Shown piece after piece: positions 40,306 through 49,396 of a stretch of 64,000 bases of DNA. The DNA is from Ideonella paludis. Lineage in GTDB: Bacteria; Pseudomonadota; Gammaproteobacteria; Burkholderiales; Burkholderiaceae_C. Below the pieces are notes generated by a model. That model searched no databases. It saw nothing but the letters and a program-made list of their open reading frames with translations, and was not told where the DNA came from. The translations under genes were made by a program, and so were the position numbers. The stretch lies in the NCBI RefSeq assembly GCF_018069865.1, contig NZ_JAGQDG010000005.1:1-64000 (forward strand), given 5' to 3'. Position 1 is the first letter of the stretch, and each line of letters starts with the position of its first letter.

Positions 40306-41259
40306 TCACAGCGCCATCAGCAGCGCGCTGGCCTGCGGCTTTTTGGCCCACCAGCGCGCCCACAAGCTGGGCTTGGCACCTGGTGCCCAAGCCTGGCTGT
40401 GCCGCTCGCCACACAGGGTCACCACCACGGGCTGGCCTGTCTTGGCGGCCGCGCACAGCGGCGGCATCAGCTCCGCATCCAGCGCCTGCCAAGCGTCCGC
40501 CCAAGCGGCCCAATCCTCGGCCAACAGCGGCCCGCGCAGGCGCTCATCCACCACCACATCTACCGGCTCTTGCCAAGCCTGCGGGCAGGCGCCTGTGCCG
40601 CTCAGCCAAAACGAGTTGATGACCGGCAGGCCTTGGGCCTCGCGCACTTCGTTCAAGGGGTGAGCATGCAGCAGCATCTGCGCTTCGGCTTGCAAGCGGC
40701 GCAACCGCCGTGCGGCCTCGGGCGGGCCCAGCCACAGGTCGACATTGCGGCCAATCACCCGGTCTAAAGAGGCGGTGGGCAAGTGGGCCAAGCTCTCATG
40801 CTCGGCCAGCCATTGCAGCGGGCTGCACCAGTGCAGCCGAATGCCGTCGTCTTCAAACAGCGGCCGAATGGCCTCAAAGGCTTGGCGCGATGCAGCTTCA
40901 TCGAGCTGAAGCTCCGCCGGGTTGACCAGCGAGAACTGCTCCGTCCCGACATGCCAGTGCGTGGGGCTGACCCAGGCCCAGCCGCTGCCCGGCGCCGGCG
41001 CCAAGCCCGCGCGCTGCGCCGCTTGGGCGGCCCAAGGCAGGAGGCCGTCTTGCAGTGGCCAACCCAGGGCTTGGGCCAAGGCGCGCTCATGCGGCGGGCT
41101 CAGGGTGTATTCATCCCCTTCGTCCACGGGCTGGGCCTGCAGCTGTGCCAACAGGGCTTCCAGGTGCGGCAGTTGCAGCGCGCCCAAGGTGTGCTGGGCG
41201 GCCTCGGAGGTGGCCGAGGCAAAGGGCAGGATCAAGTGCCGTGGGGTCGAAGCGGTCAT
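40306..41259 (-). CDS. COG4255-like conserved protein (phosphoglycerate mutase-like in older annotations)
   Basis: A 317-residue soluble protein: HLILPFASATSEAAQHTLGAL at the start, SLDRVIGRNVDLWL and LLHAHPLNEVREAQGLPVINSFWLSGTG in the second half, the pattern of the uncharacterised betaproteobacterial family COG4255. Often found beside recJ in this order. Start at 41259 (MTASTPRHLI); the longer frame upstream is unlikely. Enzymatic activity unproven; family members have been labelled as phosphoglycerate mutase-like without strong support. Confidence 0.7.
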   Translation of the reverse strand: MTASTPRHLILPFASATSEAAQHTLGALQLPHLEALLAQLQAQPVDEGDEYTLSPPHERALAQALGWPLQDGLLPWAAQAAQRAGLAPAPGSGWAWVSPTHWHVGTEQFSLVNPAELQLDEAASRQAFEAIRPLFEDDGIRLHWCSPLQWLAEHESLAHLPTASLDRVIGRNVDLWLGPPEAARRLRRLQAEAQMLLHAHPLNEVREAQGLPVINSFWLSGTGACPQAWQEPVDVVVDERLRGPLLAEDWAAWADAWQALDAELMPPLCAAAKTGQPVVVTLCGERHSQAWAPGAKPSLWARWWAKKPQASALLMAL

Positions 41260-41423
41260 GGGCTGGATTATCCGGCGCATCAATCCCTGACGCTTTGGTG
41301 ATGGTTTCGTGAGGACTATCCCGGCCCCGCCGGGAATCATGAGCGCACTGACATCCACCGCAACCTGCACAGCGCTCGGGGGTGTTTGTTCACCTCCCCC
41401 ACTGCTGACCAAAGAGACACACC

Positions 41424-42305
41424 ATGAACCGCAAACTCATCACCTCCTTGACCGTGCTGGCCGCCGCAGCCACCCTTGCCGCCTGTGGCGGTGGCGACGA
41501 CGGCGACGCCACCTTGCGCGTCCAATTCAATGGCCTGGAAGACCTGGGCGCCACCTCGGTCTATGAGGGCTGGATGGTGGTGGACGGCACGCCCGTCACC
41601 ACCGGCCGCTTCACCATCAACAGCGCCGGCAAGCCCAGCCAGACCGACTTCATCGTGCCCCGCGCCCAAGCCGACCGCGCCACCGCCTTTGTGCTGACCA
41701 TCGAGCCCGCCACTGGCGACGTGCCGGCTGCCAGCAACCAGCACATCCTGGCGGGTGATTTCAATAGCGCCCGCACCTCGGCCACGCTCAGCATCGGCCA
41801 CGCCGCCGCTTTTGGCAATGACTTCAGCAGCGCACGCGGCAGCTTCTTCTTGGCCACGCCCACCAGCGCCGCCACCGACGACAACGATCAAGGCATCTGG
41901 TTCATCGACCCCAGCTCCGGCACCATGCAGCCCAGCCTGACCTTGCCCGCGCTGCCCACAGGTTGGGTCTACGAGGGCTGGGTGGTGGTCAATGGCAAGC
42001 CCGTCAGCACCGGCCGCTTCAGCAGCGCCTCCGGGGCCGACAGCGACATGGGCGGCCCGGCCGCTGGCCCCTTGGGTGCGCCACCCTTCCCCGGCCAAGA
42101 CTTCATCAACCCCGCCACCAAGCTGCCCGGCGGCATGGCCGTGATCTCCATCGAGCCGCAGCCTGACAACAGCGCGGCGCCCTTCACGCTCAAGCCTCTG
42201 ATCAACACCAACATTGCCAACCTGGTGGGCGGCAGCAACCCGCAAACCCTGACCAACCAAGCGCGCACCAATGCGCCCACAGGCTCGGTCAGCATCATTC
42301 GCTAA
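41424..42305 (+). CDS. Lipoprotein with two anti-sigma-K-like repeats
   Basis: A 293-residue lipoprotein (signal RKLITSLTVLAAAATLAAC, lipobox L-A-A-C, then GGGDD). The mature part holds two copies of one domain: YEGWMVVDGTPVTTGRF (near residue 48) and YEGWVVVNGKPVSTGRF (near residue 181), each followed by FVLTIEP- or VISIEP-type strands. The domain resembles the C-terminal part of RskA-type anti-sigma factors, but there is no sigma partner here. Transcribed toward lolC. Function unknown. Confidence 0.75.
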   Translation: MNRKLITSLTVLAAAATLAACGGGDDGDATLRVQFNGLEDLGATSVYEGWMVVDGTPVTTGRFTINSAGKPSQTDFIVPRAQADRATAFVLTIEPATGDVPAASNQHILAGDFNSARTSATLSIGHAAAFGNDFSSARGSFFLATPTSAATDDNDQGIWFIDPSSGTMQPSLTLPALPTGWVYEGWVVVNGKPVSTGRFSSASGADSDMGGPAAGPLGAPPFPGQDFINPATKLPGGMAVISIEPQPDNSAAPFTLKPLINTNIANLVGGSNPQTLTNQARTNAPTGSVSIIR

Positions 42306-42352
42306 AGCCTGCTGTCCAAGGGGCGGGGGCTGCATCCGGTAGCATCCCGCCC

Positions 42353-43624
42353 ATGAGCTTTTTCTCCTCCTTGCCCTTTGAGTGGCAAATCGGCTGGCGC
42401 TACACGCGGGCCGGGCGTGCGGGCCGTCGCAACGGCTTCATCTCTTTTATCTCGCTGATCTCGGTGGTTGGCATTGCGCTGGGCGTGGCGGCGCTCATCA
42501 TCGTGCTGTCGGTGATGAATGGCTTTCAGACGGTGGTGCGCGACCGCATGTTGGCGGCCATTCCGCACATTGAGGTCTATGAGTCCAGCGGTACCGGCCT
42601 GGCCGATTGGCAGGCTTTGGCGCGCGAAGCCCAGCAAGAGCCCCTGGTCAAGGCAGCGGCGCCCTTTGTCTCCAGCCCTTCGCTGCTGGCGCGCGGCGAG
42701 GCGATGCCCGGCGTGCTGGTGCGCGGCGTGCTGCCCGAGGCCGAACAGCACATCACCGACCTGGCCGCCAAGATGAAGGCCGATGGCGTGCTGGACCAAC
42801 TCCAGCCCGGCGCCTGGCGCATCGTCATCGGCGTGGACCTGGCCCGCGCCTTGGACGTGAAAGTGGGCGAAACCGTCAACGTCATCACCCCCGGCATTCA
42901 AATGACCCCAGCCGGTGGCATGCCCACCATGCGCAAGTTCACGGTGGCCGGGATCTTCAATGTCGGCCACTTCGATTACGACAACACCTTGGTGATGATG
43001 CACCTTGACGATGCCGCCCGGCTCTATCGCACGGGCGGGCCGCAAGGCATTCAGCTGCGCCTGAGCGATGTGCATGAAGCCCGCGCCACGGGCTTCCGCT
43101 TGGCCGACATGCTGGGTCCTAAAGTCATTGTGAGAGACTGGACGCGCACCAAGGCGCAGTGGTATGACGCCGTGCAGATCGAGAAGCGCATGATGGGCAT
43201 CATCCTCACACTCATCGTTGCGGTGGCGGCTTTCAATCTCGTCTCCACCTTGGTGATGACGGTGACGGACAAGCGCGCCGATATCGCCATCTTGCGCACC
43301 TTGGGTGCCAGCCCGCGCTCGGTGATGGCTATTTTTGTGGTGCAGGGCGCGACCGCCGGCATCATCGGCACGCTCTCGGGCGTGGGCTTAGGCCTCTTGG
43401 TCGCCTTCAATGTGGATGTGATTGTGCCCTTCATCGAGCGCCTGCTGGGCGTGGCCTTTTTGCCGGGCAACCTCTATATGGTGACTCAGATGCCGAGCGA
43501 CCCGCAGTGGGCGGACATCGGCCCCATCACCGCCATCTCCTTGATCCTGGCCTTCTTGGCCACGCTCTACCCCAGTTGGCGGGCCAGCCGCGTGAACCCG
43601 GCGGAGGCCCTGCGCTATGAGTAA
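42353..43624 (+). CDS. lolC: Lipoprotein-releasing ABC transporter permease (LolC/E)
   Basis: A 423-residue inner-membrane permease of the LolCDE system that detaches outer-membrane lipoproteins. N-terminal [46 protein letters not shown] signature and first span, a periplasmic domain (about 50-270), and three C-terminal spans with [15 protein letters not shown] and the [13 protein letters not shown] segment. Only one permease is encoded with the ATPase, which is common in Burkholderiales and suggests either a homodimer or a second permease elsewhere. Overlaps lolD by 8 bp. Confidence 0.93.
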   Translation: MSFFSSLPFEWQIGWRYTRAGRAGRRNGFISFISLISVVGIALGVAALIIVLSVMNGFQTVVRDRMLAAIPHIEVYESSGTGLADWQALAREAQQEPLVKAAAPFVSSPSLLARGEAMPGVLVRGVLPEAEQHITDLAAKMKADGVLDQLQPGAWRIVIGVDLARALDVKVGETVNVITPGIQMTPAGGMPTMRKFTVAGIFNVGHFDYDNTLVMMHLDDAARLYRTGGPQGIQLRLSDVHEARATGFRLADMLGPKVIVRDWTRTKAQWYDAVQIEKRMMGIILTLIVAVAAFNLVSTLVMTVTDKRADIAILRTLGASPRSVMAIFVVQGATAGIIGTLSGVGLGLLVAFNVDVIVPFIERLLGVAFLPGNLYMVTQMPSDPQWADIGPITAISLILAFLATLYPSWRASRVNPAEALRYE

Positions 43625-44303
43625 GCAGCACGACATCGTTCTCTCAGCGACGCAGTTGCACAAGCGCTTCACCGAAGGCCCGCTGGATGTGGAGGTGCTG
43701 CGCGGCGTGGACCTGCACGTCAGGCGCGGCGAAACCCTGGCCATCGTCGGTGCCTCGGGCTCGGGCAAAAGCACCTTGCTGCATCTGCTGGGCGGCCTGG
43801 ATGTGCCCACCCAAGGCCATGTCGAGCTGATGGGCCAGCGCCTTGGCCAGCTCAACGCCGCCCAACAAGGCGCGTGGCGCAACCAGCATCTGGGTTTCGT
43901 CTACCAATTCCACCACCTCCTGCCCGAGTTCACCGCGCTGGACAACGTGGCCATGCCGCTGCGCATCCGACGCCAGTCCGTGGCCCAGGCCCGCCAAGCG
44001 GCCCAAGCTGCCCTGGCCAGCGTGGGCCTGGCCGAGCGCGTGCTGCACCGCCCCTCAGAGCTTTCCGGCGGCGAGCGCCAACGCGTGGCCATTGCCCGCG
44101 CCCTGGTGAACCAACCCGCCTGCGTGCTGGCCGACGAGCCCACCGGCAACCTCGACCGCGACACCGCCGACAAGGTGTTTGCATTGATGCTGGAGCGCGC
44201 CCGCGAGGCCGGCATGGCCTTTGTGCTGGTCACCCACGACAACCAATTGGCCGCACGCTGCGACCGCCAAGTGCGCTTGGAGCGCGGGCAGCTCGCCGCC
44301 TGA
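43617..44303 (+). CDS. lolD: Lipoprotein-releasing ABC transporter ATP-binding protein LolD
   Basis: A 228-residue ABC ATPase: Walker [11 protein letters not shown]-loop [17 protein letters not shown], signature [15 protein letters not shown], Walker [12 protein letters not shown] and H-loop VTHD. The [18 protein letters not shown] segment is typical of LolD. It overlaps lolC by 8 bp and the next gene by 1 bp, so the three are coupled. Confidence 0.95.
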   Translation: MSKQHDIVLSATQLHKRFTEGPLDVEVLRGVDLHVRRGETLAIVGASGSGKSTLLHLLGGLDVPTQGHVELMGQRLGQLNAAQQGAWRNQHLGFVYQFHHLLPEFTALDNVAMPLRIRRQSVAQARQAAQAALASVGLAERVLHRPSELSGGERQRVAIARALVNQPACVLADEPTGNLDRDTADKVFALMLERAREAGMAFVLVTHDNQLAARCDRQVRLERGQLAA

Positions 44304-45121
44304 TGTGGATAGACACCCACTGCCACCTCGACGCGCCGGAGTTCAGCGCCGACCGCGCTGAGGTGGTGGTGCGTGCGGTGGCCGCCGGTGTGGGCATGCA
44401 GGTCATCCCCGCCGTGCAGGCCGCGCACTTCGAGGCGGTTCGCGCCTTGGCGCACGAGCAAGGTGTGAGCTATGCCCTGGGGGTGCACCCGCTCTATGTC
44501 CACCGTGCAGCGCCCGATGAGCTGGAGCAACTCGACCACGCCCTGAGCCGCTGGAAGGACGACCCCCGCTTGGTGGCCGTGGGCGAGATCGGCCTGGACT
44601 ACTTTGTGCCGGGCCTGGATGCAGCCCTTCAAGAGCGGTTCTATTTGGCGCAGCTCAAGCTGGCCCGCCAGCATGGCCTGCCGGTGATCTTGCATGTGCG
44701 CCGCTCGGCCGATGGCTTGCTCAAGGGCCTACGGCGGCATGAGGTTTGCGGTGGCATTGCCCATGCCTTCAATGCCAGCGATGCGCAAACAACGCAGTTT
44801 GTGAGCCGGGGATTTGCGCTGGGCTTTGGCGGTGCCATGACCTTTGAGCGTGCCTTGCAGATCCGCCATCTGGCCCGCACCGTGCCAGAGACGGCCTTGG
44901 TGTTGGAGACGGATGCGCCGGACATCCCGCCGCATTGGCTCTACCGCACGGCCGCCGAGCGCGAAGCGGGCCTGAGCAGCCGTAATGAGCCGGCCGAGCT
45001 GCCGCGCATCGCCCAGACCCTGGCCGACCTGCGCGGCTGGAGCCCGGCCCAGACGGCTGCGGTCACCACGGCCAACGCTTGCCGCGTGCTGCCGCGCCTG
45101 GGCGCCCTGGCGCATGGCTGA
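44303..45121 (+). CDS. TatD-family metal-dependent hydrolase
   Basis: A 272-residue TIM-barrel hydrolase: metal ligands in IDTHCHLD, ALGVHP, VGEIGLDYF, a central LPVILHVR, and VLETDAPDIPP. The family contains magnesium-dependent DNases (TatD, YcfH, YjjV); this sequence is of the general TatD/YcfH type. Start at ATG 44303, sharing a base with the lolD stop. Possible role in DNA quality control; not proven here. Confidence 0.92.
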   Translation: MWIDTHCHLDAPEFSADRAEVVVRAVAAGVGMQVIPAVQAAHFEAVRALAHEQGVSYALGVHPLYVHRAAPDELEQLDHALSRWKDDPRLVAVGEIGLDYFVPGLDAALQERFYLAQLKLARQHGLPVILHVRRSADGLLKGLRRHEVCGGIAHAFNASDAQTTQFVSRGFALGFGGAMTFERALQIRHLARTVPETALVLETDAPDIPPHWLYRTAAEREAGLSSRNEPAELPRIAQTLADLRGWSPAQTAAVTTANACRVLPRLGALAHG

Positions 45122-45620
45122 TGCGCCAAACGCACCACGCCTGACCGGCTTGGCACCGGCCGTGGCACCCCACACCCGCTTGCTGGTTTTGGGCAGCTTT
45201 CCGGGTGTGGCCTCGCTGCAGGCGCAGCAGTACTACGGCCACCCGCGCAATCACTTCTGGCCGCTGATGAGCGCACTGCTGGCGCAAGACTTGGTGAGCC
45301 TGCCTTATGCGCAGCGCTTGGCCGCTCTGTTGGCGGCTGGCGTGGGCCTGTGGGATGTGTACGCCGCTTGCGAGCGCCAAGGCAGCCTCGATGCCGACAT
45401 CAAGGCCGCAGAGTTCAACGACCTGCCGGGCCTCTTGGCCCAGTTGCCGCAGCTCAAGGGCATTGCCCACAACGGGGCCGAGTCCGCACGTGGGCGGCGC
45501 TTCACCGAAGGCTTGGGCCTGCCGGTCTTCAAGCTGCCTTCCACCAGCCCGGCCAATGCCAGTTGGACTTTCGAGCGCAAGCGCGCCGCCTGGGCAGTGG
45601 CCTTTAGCGCCTGTCTCTGA
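45114..45620 (+). CDS. DNA-deoxyinosine/uracil glycosylase (Mug-like)
   Basis: A 168-residue member of the uracil-DNA glycosylase superfamily: LLVLGSFPGVASLQAQQYYGHPRNHFWPLM is the active-site and substrate-binding region of the DNA-deoxyinosine glycosylase branch; IAHNGAESARGRRF and FKLPSTSPANASWTF follow. Start at 45114 overlaps the TatD gene by 8 bp. Removes deaminated bases; partner of the TatD-type nuclease in a DNA-maintenance operon. Confidence 0.88.
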   Translation: MADAPNAPRLTGLAPAVAPHTRLLVLGSFPGVASLQAQQYYGHPRNHFWPLMSALLAQDLVSLPYAQRLAALLAAGVGLWDVYAACERQGSLDADIKAAEFNDLPGLLAQLPQLKGIAHNGAESARGRRFTEGLGLPVFKLPSTSPANASWTFERKRAAWAVAFSACL

Positions 45621-45677
45621 GATGGCCGGGGTCCTTCCCGTTTCTTCATGCATCGTCCTTGCAGAAAGGTCTTCCTC

Positions 45678-46145
45678 ATGCCCGTCTTTACCCCTGCGCA
45701 GATGCTCTGCGAAACCTCGCCCAGCACCAACCCCGCCGAGCCCAACCGCTGCCTGTGGATCTCCGAGCCCGGCGGCCTGACGCAGTTCGGTGCCTATGTG
45801 GAAGTGCTGCAGCCCGGCGCCGTGTCAGCCCGCCCGCATTGGCACAGCGCAGAGGACGAAATGGTCTATGTGCTGGAGGGTGAGATCACCCTGATCGAGG
45901 GCGACACTGCAAGCCTCCTGCGCCCCGGTGATGCCGCCACCTTCAAAGCCGGTGTGCCTGTGGGCCACTGCCTGCACAACCGCAGCACGGCACCCACCCG
46001 CTGCCTGGTGGTGGGCACCCGCGCACCGCAAGACCGCATCACCTACCCAGGGCTGGACCGCGTCTGCGTGCGTGACCGTTCTTTGCCGGATGATCTGTGG
46101 GAAGACGGTGAGGGAAAGGCTGTGGAGAGCCCGTTCAGTTCTTAG
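45678..46145 (+). CDS. Cupin-domain protein
   Basis: A 155-residue single-cupin protein: RPHWHSAEDEMVYVLEGEITL is cupin motif 1 with two His and a Glu that could bind metal, and PGDAATFKAGVPVGHCLHN is motif 2 with the third His. The start at 45678 (MPVFTPAQML) follows AAAGG. Similar to cupins annotated as putative dioxygenases or sugar-binding proteins; no substrate can be assigned. Confidence 0.85.
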   Translation: MPVFTPAQMLCETSPSTNPAEPNRCLWISEPGGLTQFGAYVEVLQPGAVSARPHWHSAEDEMVYVLEGEITLIEGDTASLLRPGDAATFKAGVPVGHCLHNRSTAPTRCLVVGTRAPQDRITYPGLDRVCVRDRSLPDDLWEDGEGKAVESPFSS

Positions 46146-46301
46146 GCTTGTTGGTGTGCCCGTGTTCGCCGTCGAAATCCCGCAGTTCGCCTGCCCTTAT
46201 CCCAACCAGCTCCACACCTGAAGGGAAGGGTATGAGCGGCGAGGAATTCGTGTGGCGCTGCGTTGGTGAACCTGTGACAAGAGGATGCCCACAAGGCTGC
46301 C

Positions 46302-46324
46302 CAACGCTCGATCGAGTGGCGTTG
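46302..46324. promoter_or_regulatory. Dyad upstream of the toxin-antitoxin pair
   Basis: CAACGC and GCGTTG arms around a CTCGATCGAG palindrome, about 93 bp upstream of the antitoxin start. Antitoxins of this class bind dyads in their promoters; assignment is by position only. Confidence 0.35.
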
Positions 46325-46416
46325 ATGTCGGCATCTCGCGAAGCGCATTTGTCGCAGAGTGGGTCTGTGTGGCATGCTTGTGCGTCCGGACGTTCAGTCC
46401 CAGCAGGAGTCTGCTT

Positions 46417-46641
46417 ATGTCAACCCCAGTACATGAACTCGAAGCAGAGGTTCTCAGCCTCCCAGCGGCTGACCGAGCGCGGCTACTGGAGCGCCTGTTG
46501 GAGAGCTTCGATCACGACTCAAAAGTGGAAGAGGCATGGTTGGATGAAGCGCTGCGTCGTGAGCAAGAGGTTCTGGCCGGCCAAGTGGCTATGGTTCCCG
46601 GGCGGGATGCGTTAGCCCGAGTTCGTGCGCAGCTCAAGTGA
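46417..46641 (+). CDS. Addiction-module antitoxin
   Basis: A 74-residue protein: MSTPVHELEAEVLSLPAADRARLLERLLESFD followed by VEEAWLDEALRREQEVLAG, the pattern of the putative addiction-module component family that pairs with RelE/ParE toxins. Start at 46417 with CAGGAG 8 nt upstream; a longer frame to 46285 is unlikely. Overlaps the toxin gene (GTGA). Confidence 0.88.
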   Translation: MSTPVHELEAEVLSLPAADRARLLERLLESFDHDSKVEEAWLDEALRREQEVLAGQVAMVPGRDALARVRAQLK

Positions 46642-46931
46642 GCTATGAGCTTCACCCCGCTGCTGAAGCAGAACTTGCGGTCGCGGCGAAGTATTACGCC
46701 GAAGAAGCCACTGTCCGCGTGGCAGAGGCTTTTCTGGCGGAGTTTGAAAGGGTGGCCGAGCTGCTTGGAGGCCACCAGCGTCTAGGCACACCAGCCAGAA
46801 GCGGCCTGCGGGTCTTCCCCTTTCATCGGTTCCCGTACTCGCTTGTATATCGAGAATCGACCAATGGTCCCTGCATCTATGCGGTGGCGCATCACAAGCG
46901 GGAACCAGGGTACTGGGCCAGTCGGCTGTAG
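46638..46931 (+). CDS. RelE/ParE-family toxin
   Basis: A 97-residue basic protein: YELHPAAEAELAVAAKYYAEE, RLGTPARSGLRVFPFHRFPYSLVYRES and VYAVAHHKREPGYW-type ending AVAHHKREPGYWASRL are RelE/ParE signatures. GTG start within the antitoxin stop. It would inhibit translation (RelE) or gyrase (ParE); which one is not decidable by eye. Confidence 0.88.
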   Translation: MSYELHPAAEAELAVAAKYYAEEATVRVAEAFLAEFERVAELLGGHQRLGTPARSGLRVFPFHRFPYSLVYRESTNGPCIYAVAHHKREPGYWASRL

Positions 46932-47032
46932 CGCGCTGCCGCCTTCTCCGACGGGCCAGCAAGCTCTAAGACTTCCTTCAGCCCCACCCCCGACCATGAC
47001 AGCCTGTTCACTGCATTTACAGGTTGTCTGTC

Positions 47033-47416
47033 ATGCGTCATCTCCTTCTTCTTGCTGCCTTGGCCACGGCTGCCGTGGCGGCGCAGGCCGCCACACCGGC
47101 TGAGCTGCAAGCGGCCTACACGGCCCAGGCGGGCAGCCCTGCGCAAGCGGCGCGCGGCCAGGCCTTCTTCACCAGCACCCATGGCAAAGAGTGGTCGTGT
47201 GCCTCTTGCCATGGCGTCAAGCCCACGGGCCCGGGCAAGCATGCCGCCACGGGCAAGACGATTGGGCCGCTGGCGCCGGCCTTCAACCCCGAGCGCTTCA
47301 CCGACAACGCCAAGGTGGAGAAATGGTTTCGCCGCAACTGCAACGACGTGGTCTCGCGTGAATGCACAGCCGCAGAAAAGGCGGATGTGCTGGCCTGGTT
47401 GCAAAGCTTGAAGTGA
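47033..47416 (+). CDS. shp: SHP-type cytochrome c (DUF1924)
   Basis: A 127-residue exported monoheme cytochrome: signal peptide RHLLLLAALATAAVAAQAA, heme site CASCH (56-60), and near the C-terminus NAKVEKWFRRNCNDVVSRECTAAEKADVLAWL. The latter matches the sphaeroides heme protein family, in which an Asn of the RNCN segment is the distal heme ligand and leaves when O2 or NO binds. Start at 47033; an upstream in-frame TTG is not preferred. First gene of an operon with a diheme cytochrome and a cytochrome b, the known SHP-DHC-b arrangement. Confidence 0.85.
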   Translation: MRHLLLLAALATAAVAAQAATPAELQAAYTAQAGSPAQAARGQAFFTSTHGKEWSCASCHGVKPTGPGKHAATGKTIGPLAPAFNPERFTDNAKVEKWFRRNCNDVVSRECTAAEKADVLAWLQSLK

Positions 47417-47430
47417 GCCGGACGCCTCTC

Positions 47431-47925
47431 ATGACCTTCTTCTCTTCCTCCTCCTCCTCCTCTTTCCTGGTGCGCACCACCGCCTTGGCTGCCTTCTGGC
47501 TGACTACGCTGGCCGCACCGGCCTGGGCCGACGACCATGGGCCGCGTGTGCCGCTGCTGGCGGCCTACAAAAGCGAATGCTCGTCTTGCCATGTGGCGTA
47601 TCCGGTGGGCTTGCTGCCGGCGGCGTCTTGGCAGCGGCTGATGAGCCATCTGCCCAAGCACTTTGGCACCGATGCCTCCCTGGACGCGGCCACCACCAAA
47701 CAGATCAGCGACTGGCTGATGGCCAATGGCGGCGGCCGCCGTGCGGCGGAGGCGCCGCCAGAAGACCGCATCACCAAAGGCCGCTGGTTCATCCGCGAGC
47801 ACGACGAAGTGGCTGCCGATGTGTGGAAGCGCCCTGCCATCAAGAGCGCCGCCAACTGCGCGGCCTGTCACACGCAGGCGGCTGAAGGCAGCTTCCGTGA
47901 GCGCGACATTCGCATTCCCAAGTGA
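47431..47925 (+). CDS. Diheme cytochrome c (DHC)
   Basis: A 164-residue exported protein: a serine-rich N-terminus then LVRTTALAAFWLTTLAAPAWA signal, heme sites CSSCH (50-54) and CAACH (143-147), and a conserved WLMANGGG and KGRWFIREHDEVAADVW between. It follows the SHP-like gene; DHC is the known electron-transfer partner of SHP. GTG at 47413, overlapping the previous stop, is an alternative start that would lengthen the N-terminus by six residues. Confidence 0.85.
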   Translation: MTFFSSSSSSSFLVRTTALAAFWLTTLAAPAWADDHGPRVPLLAAYKSECSSCHVAYPVGLLPAASWQRLMSHLPKHFGTDASLDAATTKQISDWLMANGGGRRAAEAPPEDRITKGRWFIREHDEVAADVWKRPAIKSAANCAACHTQAAEGSFRERDIRIPK

Positions 47926-47963
47926 TTCCATTTCTTGAATTTAGAAACGGAATGGAGATGAAT

Positions 47964-48701
47964 ATGACTGAAAAAGCTGCCCCACGCATCTTGGTCTGGG
48001 ACTGGCCGACCCGCGTCTTTCATTGGCTGATGGTGCTGTGCTTTACGGGTGCTTGGCTCACCTCTGAGAGTGAGCGTCTGCAACTGGTGCACATCACGCT
48101 CGGATACACCATGGCTGGCTTGGTGGCCTTTCGCGTGGTGTGGGGGCTGATGGGCACGCGCTATGCGCGCTTTACCAGCTTTGTGCGCGGGCCTGCGGCG
48201 GCTGTGAGCTATGTCAAGGGCGTGGTCGCCCGTGAGCCGCAACATCATGTAGGGCACAACCCGGCCGGGGCCTACGCGGTGCTGGGCTTGTTGGCGCTCG
48301 GCGCGGGGGTCACCCTGACGGGCTGGCTCAACGACAGTGGCGATGCCCCGCATTGGTTGGAAGAGGCACATGAACTGTTGGCGACCGGCATGTTGGCTTT
48401 GGTGGCGGTGCATGTGCTGGGAGTGGTGGTGGGCAGCTTGGCTCACCGCGAGAACTTGGTGCGTGCCATGTTCACTGGCCGCAAGCAGGGCAGCCCGGAG
48501 CAGGCCATCCGCAGCGCTTGGGCCACGGTCGCCGCGCTGATGCTGTGCGCGGTGCTGGGCTGGTGGGCCTGGCAATGGCAACATGCCCCGAGCGCCTCAG
48601 GTGCGCCAGGCGTAGTCCCCAGCGCAGCGGCGCCCGGCACGGTGGGCGCGTGGCTGACGGCCTTGAAGAAACACGACGATGATGATGGCGACGACGATTG
48701 A
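47964..48701 (+). CDS. Cytochrome b561-like membrane protein (SHP/DHC partner)
   Basis: A 245-residue integral membrane diheme cytochrome b: WDWPTRVFHWLMV (heme His), LVHITLGYTMAGLVAFRVVWGLMGTRYARF, HWLEEAHELLATGMLALVAVHVLGVV, and SLAHRENLV give the His pairs of the b561/Ni-Fe hydrogenase b family. An extra hydrophobic segment (about 185-205) is followed by an Asp-rich tail (KKHDDDDGDDD). Start at 47964 with GGAG six bases upstream. Probably feeds quinol electrons to DHC and SHP. Confidence 0.88.
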   Translation: MTEKAAPRILVWDWPTRVFHWLMVLCFTGAWLTSESERLQLVHITLGYTMAGLVAFRVVWGLMGTRYARFTSFVRGPAAAVSYVKGVVAREPQHHVGHNPAGAYAVLGLLALGAGVTLTGWLNDSGDAPHWLEEAHELLATGMLALVAVHVLGVVVGSLAHRENLVRAMFTGRKQGSPEQAIRSAWATVAALMLCAVLGWWAWQWQHAPSASGAPGVVPSAAAPGTVGAWLTALKKHDDDDGDDD

Positions 48702-48718
48702 CGAGGGCAGGGGGCTGT

Positions 48719-49396
48719 ATGCGAATTTTGTTGGCTGAAGACGATGCCCTGTTGGGCGACGGCTTGCGCAATGGCCTGCGTCAACATGGCTTTCAGGTGG
48801 ATTGGGTGCGCGACGGCGAGGCCGCCCAGCGCGAGCTGCGCGCCCAGCCCTATGCTGCGGCCGTGCTGGACCTCGGCTTGCCCCGCTTGGATGGGCTGGA
48901 TGTGCTGGCGCAGATCCGCCAAGCCGGCGTGACCCTGCCCGTGCTGGTGCTCACGGCACGAGATGCCGTGCCGGACCGCATCAAAGGCCTGGACTTGGGC
49001 GCCGACGACTATGTGGTCAAGCCCATCGACCTGGACGAACTGGCCGCCCGCTTGCGAGCCTTGGTGCGCCGTGCGCATGGCCAAGCCACTGAAGTCTTGC
49101 GTGCTTGGGGTGGTGTGAGTCTGGATGTCTCGGCCCGCAGTGTCAGCAAAGACGGGCAGCCTGTGACCCTCTCGACCCGCGAGTTCGATTTGCTCCAAGC
49201 CATGGTGCTCAACGCGGGCCGCGTGCTCTCGCGCGAGCAATTGGAGCAACACCTCTATGCCTGGGGCCAAGAGGTGGAAAGCAATGCCATCGAGGTGCAC
49301 ATCCACCACCTGCGCCGCAAGCTGGGCAGCGACCTGATCCAAACCGTGCGCGGTGTGGGCTACTTGCTGCGCAAAGAGGACAATCCCGCCGCATGA
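48719..49396 (+). CDS. OmpR-family response regulator (QseB/PmrA-like)
   Basis: A 225-residue regulator: D51 in LDLGLPRLDGL, LTARD, K in YVVKPIDL, and a winged helix with IEVHIHHLRRKLGSDLIQTVRGVGYLL. Closest type QseB/PmrA. Start at 48719; the kinase starts inside its stop (ATGA). Cotranscribed after the cytochrome genes, so it probably controls them. Confidence 0.92.
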   Translation: MRILLAEDDALLGDGLRNGLRQHGFQVDWVRDGEAAQRELRAQPYAAAVLDLGLPRLDGLDVLAQIRQAGVTLPVLVLTARDAVPDRIKGLDLGADDYVVKPIDLDELAARLRALVRRAHGQATEVLRAWGGVSLDVSARSVSKDGQPVTLSTREFDLLQAMVLNAGRVLSREQLEQHLYAWGQEVESNAIEVHIHHLRRKLGSDLIQTVRGVGYLLRKEDNPAA

